Positions 13,202 through 18,622 of a stretch of 18,622 nt of DNA are shown one piece after another (position 1 is the stretch's first letter; each line of letters starts with the position of its first letter). The notes beneath the pieces were generated by a model. It ran no database searches. It worked only from the letters and a program-made list of their open reading frames with translations, and was not told where the DNA came from. The position numbers and the translations under genes are program-made. The DNA comes from Minisyncoccota bacterium (GTDB lineage Bacteria; Patescibacteriota; Minisyncoccia; Phycocordibacterales; DATDWN01): positions 1-18,622 of the forward strand of contig JANWHC010000011.1 of NCBI GenBank assembly GCA_025450615.1, written 5' to 3'.

Positions 13202-14736
13202 TATGGTGTTGTATATAAAACTTGAACTTTGTCACTTCCACTTGCGTTACTTATTGCATAGATCCAATCTAGATCGATATCAAAACCATTTGGTGACAAG
13301 TTTGAAAAATTGTAACTTTTATATCTACCAGAATTCAAAATAGTTGGACTCCAAGTTGTAAAGTCACTATTCCAAACTTGAAATTCTTCATTGACTTTAG
13401 TTGTACCTATGAATGCATACTCACTTGAGACTTTTATTGTTTTTACATCACTTCCTGTTTCAGCTTGGCCAAGAATGGGAAGGGAAGTTGTCGGTGTTTT
13501 AATATCAAATACAGACAATTCTGGTCCAGAGGCATTCGTTCCTCTTCCAAAATACAAATCATTTCCTAAAATATATAAACTTAATCCGTCTTGAGCTCCA
13601 GCTAAATCCACATAATTTACTTCACTCACTACATCGTTTGTAACATCAAGAACCGCAAACTCTTTTAGATCTGAATCAGATCCAAGAAATACAAATCTGT
13701 GTTTTGCTCCAGCGACTTGCTGATCTCTTACCACCAAATCATTTACAGTTCTATTTAATTCAAAACCATTTCCAATTTCCGTAGGTAGTGTTGGTGTTGA
13801 AATATCAAAAATATGAAACTCTGCTCCAGAAGTTTCTCGGACAGTCATATAAAGTCTCATTCCGTAAATAAAAAGACGGTAACCTTCAGGATATGAACCA
13901 AACGCATCAACATTTTGAAGTGTTGCTTGGTTTATTAAACTAGGAGTGCTTGGATCAGTTACATCTATTACAGCAAGTTGTGAAGTTGTGGCATGTACAG
14001 CAACGAAAGCATATTTTCTACCAGTACTTAAATCCTCAATCACATCGACAGCATTTAATTTTTTTGATAATCCAGAAACTTTTACATCAAGAGAGCCAAC
14101 TTGGACAGGATTAGTGCCAAGTCCAGTTGGAGTGTTGTAAACTAAAAATGCAGGTATTGTATTTCCTGTCGTATAAATTTTTTGATGTAAAACATCAATT
14201 CCAGTGAATTGTTTTCCAGGTGTATTTGTAAGAGTCCCAACAACTTGAGGAGAATTATTTTTCCAATCGCCAATTGGGGTGTTTAAAATGCAATCTCCTC
14301 CGCGGTTTATAATTTCAGAAGAGTTTGTGAGGTTCGTACCGAGAGAAGTATCTGTTTTAGGGTAGCTATCTACTTGCCACTCGACATAAGCTAGAACATA
14401 TTTAGAACATGAGGATATATCAGTTATATTTGTTTTTACGAAATAACATAAGCCTCCAGCTATACAAGAGGCATCCGCAGGATCAGTAACATCCATTGAT
14501 GCTGTTAAAGGAGATGATGTTACTGAATAAAAATCTTGTTTAACTAGAGATCTTAAGTCTTCAAGTTTTGTTTTTGCTTTGTATAAACCTTCATTTGAAG
14601 TTTGTGAAGCAATTGTCCAGTATTGAGCAATAAAGTTTCCACCAATTGCTCCAACTAACACAATAGAGATGAGTGCAAAAGCAATCATTAACTCGAGCGT
14701 CGAAAATCCTTTTTTAAAAACTAATTTGTCCTTCAT
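13201..14736 (-). CDS. Minor pilin fused to an LVIVD-type beta-propeller
   Basis: 511 residues, three times a normal minor pilin. The prepilin signal is intact: KKG, cleavage before Phe11, FSTLELMIAFALISIVLVG with glutamate at mature position 5 (Glu15). Residues about 35-155 form a pilin-like head with four cysteines (91, 97, 110, 149). Residues about 158-511 contain six or seven repeats with the pattern LAVIDVTDPSTPSLI, FHIFDISTPTLPTEI, FAVLDVTNDVV and LSVFDIKTPTTSLPI. These are LVIVD-type beta-propeller blades, a fold common in surface-exposed binding proteins. Its start overlaps the end of the previous gene by 23 bases and its stop overlaps the next start by one. It would be displayed near the tip, and the propeller is likely to bind a ligand. 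The ligand is unknown. Confidence 0.85.
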   Translation of the reverse strand: MKDKLVFKKGFSTLELMIAFALISIVLVGAIGGNFIAQYWTIASQTSNEGLYKAKTKLEDLRSLVKQDFYSVTSSPLTASMDVTDPADASCIAGGLCYFVKTNITDISSCSKYVLAYVEWQVDSYPKTDTSLGTNLTNSSEIINRGGDCILNTPIGDWKNNSPQVVGTLTNTPGKQFTGIDVLHQKIYTTGNTIPAFLVYNTPTGLGTNPVQVGSLDVKVSGLSKKLNAVDVIEDLSTGRKYAFVAVHATTSQLAVIDVTDPSTPSLINQATLQNVDAFGSYPEGYRLFIYGMRLYMTVRETSGAEFHIFDISTPTLPTEIGNGFELNRTVNDLVVRDQQVAGAKHRFVFLGSDSDLKEFAVLDVTNDVVSEVNYVDLAGAQDGLSLYILGNDLYFGRGTNASGPELSVFDIKTPTTSLPILGQAETGSDVKTIKVSSEYAFIGTTKVNEEFQVWNSDFTTWSPTILNSGRYKSYNFSNLSPNGFDIDLDWIYAISNASGSDKVQVLYTTP

Positions 14737-15184
14737 TGTTTAATATGATTACTCCTGTCATACCACGGTTCGGATCGACAAGCGTTATTGGTCCGTTTAC
14801 ATTTGCGTTTCCACTTAACTGATCAAACACTGCTTCAGTTGGGGAGGAAGCGTCTAGATTGACTGTGTAAGAAGATTTTATTGGTACATCTTTTGAGGCG
14901 TCTCTTGTAGCGTAAGTATTTCCTTCAAAAATAATGTATCCATCATATCCTCCCGGATGTATTGCCACGCCATGACGAGCTTGGTTTATATTATTTAGCG
15001 CATCTGCTCTGGCAGTTTGCATGGCAACACCCAAAGCACTTACTTCAGCTCTGAAAGCACTTCCTCTAAAGCTATTTATGTCTAAAAACATAGACATGGC
15101 TCCAACCATACTCAAAATACCGATTACCATTAGCATTTCCATGAGTGTGAACCCTCTGTTTTTTTGTAGAGGAATTTTTTTCAT
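14714..15184 (-). CDS. GspH/FimT-like pseudopilin
   Basis: 156 residues. Signal: MKKIPLQKNRG, cleavage before Phe12, FTLMEMLMVIGILSMVGAMS with glutamate at mature position 5 (Glu16). The helix continues into a segment with QTARADALNN, which matches the GspH/FimT pattern in which a long helix precedes a beta-rich head; DPNRGMTGVIILNNEGQISF at the C-terminus also fits that family. The start at 15184 is chosen because it gives a standard short prepilin leader and lies one base after the pilC stop. An in-frame ATG at 15241 would add an atypical extension inside pilC. It overlaps the next gene by 23 bases. Likely part of the initiating tip complex of the pilus. Confidence 0.85.
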   Translation of the reverse strand: MKKIPLQKNRGFTLMEMLMVIGILSMVGAMSMFLDINSFRGSAFRAEVSALGVAMQTARADALNNINQARHGVAIHPGGYDGYIIFEGNTYATRDASKDVPIKSSYTVNLDASSPTEAVFDQLSGNANVNGPITLVDPNRGMTGVIILNNEGQISF

Positions 15185-15185
15185 T

Positions 15186-16298
15186 TTATCCGTGAAGATT
15201 CTGAGTAATACTATATATAGGAGTAATAATTGAGATGGCAATAAATCCTACAAGTATTCCCATAAAAATCATCAGAGCTGGTTCGATCATACTTGAAAGA
15301 TTTTTTGTGAAGTCATCTACTTCTGCTTCATAAAGTTCAGAAAGATAAATAAGTGAGTTAGATAGGTTTCCACTTCGTTCTCCCACAGAGACAATCTGTG
15401 GTAATACATCTGGAAACAAATCACGTCTTTTCGCTAAGTAAAGTGAAATTTTGTCTCCACGGTCTATGGTTACGGATAAGTTTTTAAACTCTCGTTTGTA
15501 AACCAAGTTGCCACTAGTTTTTTCGGCGATTGGCACTGCATCACTCACATTGATTCCGCCTTTCAGAAGAAGTCCGATAGTTCTTGTAGAGTTTGCGATA
15601 TTAAAATCACGGACAATTTTTCCAATGACCGGGATTTTAAGTAAGTAGGAATCAAAATAAAATCTAAACCACTGACTTTTCTTTACCAGAAAAACAAAAA
15701 GAGTTGAAAGAACAAAAAGTCCAAGTACTAGATACCAACCGTTTGTTCTAATAAAATTGCTTAAGAAGATTACAATTCGAGTTGAAATAGGTAGCTTCAT
15801 GTGGAGCGAAGAAAAAACAGGTAGGATTTTTGGAAAGAGATAAATCATCAGAAATCCAGTAATACCAAACGTAGCAACAGTAACAATTATTGGATAGATA
15901 AAAGCACTAATAACTTTTTTACGAAGTTGCTGCTTTTTTTTCAGTTCATCTGCCAAATAATCTAAGTTTTCACTAAGGATTCCTGATGATTCACCGAATT
16001 CAATGATATTTATTGAGAAATCTCCAAAAGTATTTTTAAATCGGGCTAAACTTACAGAAAGTTTTTGACCATTTGAAACGTCAGCTATAACCGTATCTAA
16101 TATTCGTACAAAACTTTTCTTTTTTGTTTGTTCTCGGATCATGACCAGACTATCTACTACAGGTACGCCTGCTTTTATAAGAAAAGAAAGTCTTTTCACA
16201 AAGAAAGTTTGGTCCTTAATTCCAAATCTAGATAGTGATTTATCACTAAAAAGCCTAATATTTTTAAATGTATTAGATTTTGTTTTTTGTTTTTTCAT
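15186..16298 (-). CDS. pilC: Type IV pilus inner-membrane platform protein PilC (GspF family)
   Basis: 370 residues, slightly shorter than the usual 400. The polytopic platform couples the cytoplasmic ATPase to pilin insertion. Two GspF domains are visible: the first at about 28-150 with FFVKRLSFLIKAGVPVVDSL and IIEFGESSGILSENL, the second at about 230-355 with ANSTRTIGLLLKGGINVSDA and IVSVGERSGNLSNSL. Membrane segments lie at about 132-157, 187-209 and 336-362. It follows pilB by nine bases and ends one base before the next pseudopilin start, consistent with one operon. The paired E-S-G / E-R-S-G motifs are intact. Confident as a PilC/GspF family member; assignment to a pilus rather than a secretion or competence pseudopilus rests on the neighbours. 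Confidence 0.94.
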   Translation of the reverse strand: MKKQKTKSNTFKNIRLFSDKSLSRFGIKDQTFFVKRLSFLIKAGVPVVDSLVMIREQTKKKSFVRILDTVIADVSNGQKLSVSLARFKNTFGDFSINIIEFGESSGILSENLDYLADELKKKQQLRKKVISAFIYPIIVTVATFGITGFLMIYLFPKILPVFSSLHMKLPISTRIVIFLSNFIRTNGWYLVLGLFVLSTLFVFLVKKSQWFRFYFDSYLLKIPVIGKIVRDFNIANSTRTIGLLLKGGINVSDAVPIAEKTSGNLVYKREFKNLSVTIDRGDKISLYLAKRRDLFPDVLPQIVSVGERSGNLSNSLIYLSELYEAEVDDFTKNLSSMIEPALMIFMGILVGFIAISIITPIYSITQNLHG

Positions 16299-16307
16299 AT
16301 TTTTTTA

Positions 16308-17540
16308 TTATTCACGAACTACACGTAAAACTTCTTCTATTGTCGTGTGTCCGTCTATTACTTTTTGAAAACCATCTTCTAGCATTGTTGTCATTCCCTT
16401 CGATACCGCAATATTTTTTATTTCAGAAGCTGAAGCTTTTCGCATAATAGCTTCACGTATTACTTCGTCGGCAACCAAAACCTCGTTTATACAAATTCTT
16501 CCTTTGAAACCTGATCCTCCACAGTTTTCACAACCTTCACCTTTATAAAATTTAGAATCCTTTTTTATTAGTTTTCCAAATGCTGTTCCAGCCAAACTTT
16601 CTTTAACAGCTTGGCTAATTTTTATTTCTTTTTTACAAGTGTCACAAATTTTTCGAACAAGTCTTTGACCAATGGCAATACTAACTGTTGAGGCGACTAA
16701 ATATTCCTCAATACCCATGTCGAGTAGTCGGGGGAGCGTAGTCGCTGCGTCGTTTGTGTGTAGTGTAGAAAGAAGTAGGTGGCCAGTTAGCGCAGTATTT
16801 ACGGCAATGTTTGCTGTTTCTGCATCTCGAATTTCACCAACCATAATAATATTCGGGTCCTGTCTCAAGATACTTCGGAGACCGTTTGCAAAAGTAAGAC
16901 CAGTTTTACTATTTACTTGTATTTGCTCAACCTCTGTAACTGCGTACTCAATTGGGTCTTCAATGGTGACAATAGAAACTTCTGGAGAATTTAGCATTTT
17001 TATCAATGTATAAAGAGTTGTAGTTTTTCCTGATCCTGTTGGACCAGTTGCTAAAATCATCCCACTCGGTTTTCTCATAGCTTCCAGAATTTTTTTCTGG
17101 TCACCCAAAGAAAAACCAAGTGCTTCAAGCGAAAAACTTTCTGCTTTGTCAGAAAGTAAACGCATAACCACATTTTCTCCATGGTATGTTGGAACAATTG
17201 AAACACGTAAGTCCACAAACTCTCCAGTTTCTGTAAAAGAGTGTCTGAAACGGCCGTCTTGCGTTGCTTGATGTTCGTCTGTTCGGAGCTTTGCCAAGAC
17301 TTTTATACGAGAAATTATCTCGCCATGAATTGTTTTTGGAAAAAGAAAAGCTTCTTGGAGGACGCCATCTATTCGAAATCTAACTTTAACATTCTGGATC
17401 GAAGGATCTATATGAATATCAGAAACTCGGCTAACATGAGCCTTTTCTATAAGAGAGTCGACAAGATTTATGATCGAGACATCTTTACCACGTCCCAAAT
17501 CTACCTTTAATATATCGAGCTTTTCTGTAAGTGTTGCCAT
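16308..17540 (-). CDS. pilB: Type IV pilus assembly ATPase, PilB/GspE family, lacking the N-terminal domain
   Basis: 410 residues. This hexameric ATPase powers pilus extension. Motifs: SRVSDIHIDP and VRFRIDGVLQE (N2 domain, about 36-62), Walker A GPTGSGKT (166-173), Asp box IEDPIEY (193-199), Walker B region MVGEIRD (233-239), His box LTGHLLLSTLHTND (251-264), and a C4 zinc site (Cys299, 302, 337, 340). The zinc site and these boxes favour an assembly ATPase (PilB/GspE) over the retraction ATPase PilT. It is about 150 residues shorter than typical PilB: the N-terminal MshEN/T2SSE_N region is missing, with only about 20 residues before the catalytic core. The ATG at 17540 lies about 32 bases after the predicted transcript start of a promoter at 17579-17607. 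First gene of the pilus operon. Confidence 0.94.
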   Translation of the reverse strand: MATLTEKLDILKVDLGRGKDVSIINLVDSLIEKAHVSRVSDIHIDPSIQNVKVRFRIDGVLQEAFLFPKTIHGEIISRIKVLAKLRTDEHQATQDGRFRHSFTETGEFVDLRVSIVPTYHGENVVMRLLSDKAESFSLEALGFSLGDQKKILEAMRKPSGMILATGPTGSGKTTTLYTLIKMLNSPEVSIVTIEDPIEYAVTEVEQIQVNSKTGLTFANGLRSILRQDPNIIMVGEIRDAETANIAVNTALTGHLLLSTLHTNDAATTLPRLLDMGIEEYLVASTVSIAIGQRLVRKICDTCKKEIKISQAVKESLAGTAFGKLIKKDSKFYKGEGCENCGGSGFKGRICINEVLVADEVIREAIMRKASASEIKNIAVSKGMTTMLEDGFQKVIDGHTTIEEVLRVVRE

Positions 17541-17578
17541 ATAAAGCTGATTAGCTCTATCTTTATGAGATGGGCAAT

Positions 17579-17607
17579 ACTCTACCAGAGGGTCACTAAG
17601 GGGACAA
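17579..17607 (-). promoter_or_regulatory. Promoter of the type IV pilus operon
   Basis: On the minus strand TTGTCC (17607-17602), 17 bases, TAGAGT (17584-17579). Predicted start near 17572, with about 32 bases of leader before the pilB ATG. No terminator is visible between the upstream dehydrogenase gene and this promoter, so some readthrough is possible. Confidence 0.55.
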
Positions 17608-17641
17608 GACTATTTATTTTTTATAAGTGTGTTCTTCTATT

Positions 17642-18382
17642 TTACAAATTCTGACCCTGATCTAAGGGATATGTATAACCTGAGGCCATTGTTACTTCAG
17701 ACAAGTACAAAACAAGTTTTGCGAATTGGTTCACTGCTTCATCGTCTGTAATTTTATATTTCATTGGAGAATTGTCACGTATTTTTTGCCAATCTTTTCT
17801 TGAGATATCATCGGGTCGAAGAATTGGTCCAGGAGCTAAGGCATTTACGAAAATTCCTTTTGGGGCAAGTTCTACTGCTAGAGCTTTAGTCATCGCGCTT
17901 ATAGCTGACTTAGTCACAACGTAGGGGAGATAACCCTTATAAACTTTTCCGATTGATGTTCTGTCAGCAATGTTTATTACATGACCACCCTTTGGGATTA
18001 TTTTTGATAAAACTTGTGTTGGCCAGAAAGTTCCAAGCACATGTGCCGAAAAATTTTTCTCCCAATCTTCTAAGTCAACACTAGAAAAATCTACTGGAGT
18101 AAAAACTGAGGCCATATTTACCAAAACATCGACAGTTTTAAATTTTTTCTTAATTTTTTTAATTGCCTCCACCACGCTTTCTTTACTCGAAACATCACAT
18201 TTAACAATAAGAGTTTTTACACCCAGTTTTTTCACTTTTTCAATTTCTTTTTCAGCTTCATCTTTAGAGCTTCGGTAACTTAAAATAATATTTGCTCCAT
18301 TTTCGGCAAATTTTTGTGCAATTGTTTGACCAATTCTTTTTCCTCCATTAATCCAGACAGTTTTATTTTTTATTTTATTCAT
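17642..18382 (-). CDS. Short-chain dehydrogenase/reductase, pteridine-reductase (PTR1/FolM)-like
   Basis: 246 residues, standard length for the family. The Rossmann motif is INGGKRIG (11-18), close to the TGxxKRxG form of pteridine reductases. SYRSS (35-39), with an Arg after beta-strand 2, suggests NADPH. LVNMASVFTP (87-96) matches the NNAS-x-F-x-P region. The active site is Tyr154-x-x-x-Lys158, and the position usually held by the catalytic serine appears to be Asp140 (INIAD), as in PTR1 and FolM. Reduction of a pterin or folate is therefore plausible; FabG-like activity is less likely. The start at 18382 (MNKIKNKTVW) is chosen because an in-frame ATG at 18415 lies inside the T-arm of the upstream tRNA-Ser. 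Only nine bases separate that tRNA from this start, so the two are probably co-transcribed. Confidence 0.88.
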   Translation of the reverse strand: MNKIKNKTVWINGGKRIGQTIAQKFAENGANIILSYRSSKDEAEKEIEKVKKLGVKTLIVKCDVSSKESVVEAIKKIKKKFKTVDVLVNMASVFTPVDFSSVDLEDWEKNFSAHVLGTFWPTQVLSKIIPKGGHVINIADRTSIGKVYKGYLPYVVTKSAISAMTKALAVELAPKGIFVNALAPGPILRPDDISRKDWQKIRDNSPMKYKITDDEAVNQFAKLVLYLSEVTMASGYTYPLDQGQNL

Positions 18383-18391
18383 TTTTTTAGG

Positions 18392-18480
18392 CGGAGACGG
18401 ATGGATTCGAACCATCGGTACCGTTTAAAGGGTACACCTCTTTAGCAAAGAGGTACGATAGACCACTCTGACACGTCTCC
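18392..18480 (-). tRNA. tRNA-Ser, anticodon GCU
   Basis: 89-nt type II tRNA: acceptor GGAGACG / CGTCTCC, D-loop AGTGGTC, anticodon stem CCTCT / AGAGG with loop TTGCTAA (GCT), long variable arm GTACCC...GGTAC, T-arm GATGG TTCGAAT CCATC, discriminator G typical of serine. Full CCA is not encoded (G-CCT follows). Reads AGC and AGU. Confidence 0.95.
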
Positions 18481-18485
18481 AATAA

Positions 18486-18514
18486 ATGACAGATTAGCAT
18501 ATTTTAGCTATTAT
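18486..18514 (+). promoter_or_regulatory. Probable promoter for the plus-strand tRNA-Ser-like gene
   Basis: ATGACA (18486-18491), 17 bases, TATTAT (18509-18514), with predicted start near 18521, eight bases before the tRNA. The 48-bp gap between the two divergent tRNAs must hold both promoters. Confidence 0.5.
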
Positions 18515-18528
18515 CGTAACTAAATATT

Positions 18529-18615
18529 GGAGAGATGGATGAGTGGTTTAAATCAACGGTTTACTAAACCGTCGTGCCTTAATTGGCACCGCGAGTTCGA
18601 ATCTCGCTCTCTCCG
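18529..18615 (+). tRNA. tRNA-Ser-like, anticodon ACU (unusual)
   Basis: 87-nt type II tRNA: acceptor GGAGAGA / TCTCTCC, D-loop GAGTGGTTTAA, anticodon stem ACGGT / ACCGT with loop TTACTAA, long variable arm TGCC TTAATT GGCA, T-arm GCGAG TTCGAAT CTCGC, discriminator G. All helices pair well, so it looks functional. Type II shape and G73 point to serine. The anticodon reads as ACT, which would match AGU. CCA is not encoded. Confidence 0.85.
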
Positions 18616-18622
18616 CAAAACA

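Noticed and set aside
15185..15241. Longer N-terminus for the GspH-like pseudopilin
   Set aside because: It lies wholly within the end of pilC and would place a second hydrophobic segment before the prepilin signal; the ATG at 15184 gives a standard leader.
18383..18415. Longer N-terminus (MVRIHPSPP) for the dehydrogenase
   Set aside because: These codons are the T-arm and acceptor of tRNA-Ser read in one frame, not protein-coding sequence.

Overview
The window looks like an AT-rich chromosomal segment from a member of the Candidate Phyla Radiation (Patescibacteria, probably a Parcubacteria-type lineage). This rests on very compact gene packing, short or absent 5' leaders, tRNA genes without encoded CCA, many proteins made of one membrane anchor plus a low-complexity linker, a Gram-positive-like type IV pilus locus with no outer-membrane secretin in view, and a CCTGCCTG-type palindrome inserted in frame into a housekeeping gene. 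Lineage is inferred from style only; no marker gene was compared.

Layout. 1-1830: accessory exported proteins: a truncated anchored protein, then two tandem paralogs (517-1101 and 1230-1778), each with its own terminator, then a 32-residue four/five-cysteine peptide on the minus strand. 1990-5054: a ribosome-rescue and quality-control block: tmRNA (ssrA) and smpB on the minus strand and ftsH divergent on the plus strand. 5055-5652: a strongly promoted 82-residue helical protein, a tRNA-derived remnant with hairpins, and tRNA-Ile(UAU). 5653-7839: recG. 7940-8032: a 30-residue membrane peptide.

8055-17607: a type IV pilus locus on the minus strand. One promoter (17579-17607) leads into pilB (assembly ATPase), pilC (platform protein), a GspH/FimT-like pseudopilin, a pilin fused to a beta-propeller, a PilW/GspJ-like pseudopilin, and a 1332-residue PilX/GspK-like protein carrying a von Willebrand A (VWA) domain. 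The genes overlap or abut by a few bases, so they read as one operon. A separate downstream gene (8112-8621) encodes a small pilin, the likely major subunit. No prepilin peptidase, PilT or PilM/N/O is in the window. The VWA and propeller halves that make up PilY1 in Proteobacteria appear here as cargo on two different minor pilins; this is the most interesting system in the window.

17642-18615: a pteridine-reductase-like short-chain dehydrogenase directly behind tRNA-Ser(GCU), then a divergent tRNA-Ser-like gene with the unusual anticodon ACU.

All 16 protein genes whose stop is visible end in TAA or TAG, none in TGA. Several genes have a -10 box 6-7 bases before the start codon, which points to leaderless mRNAs.
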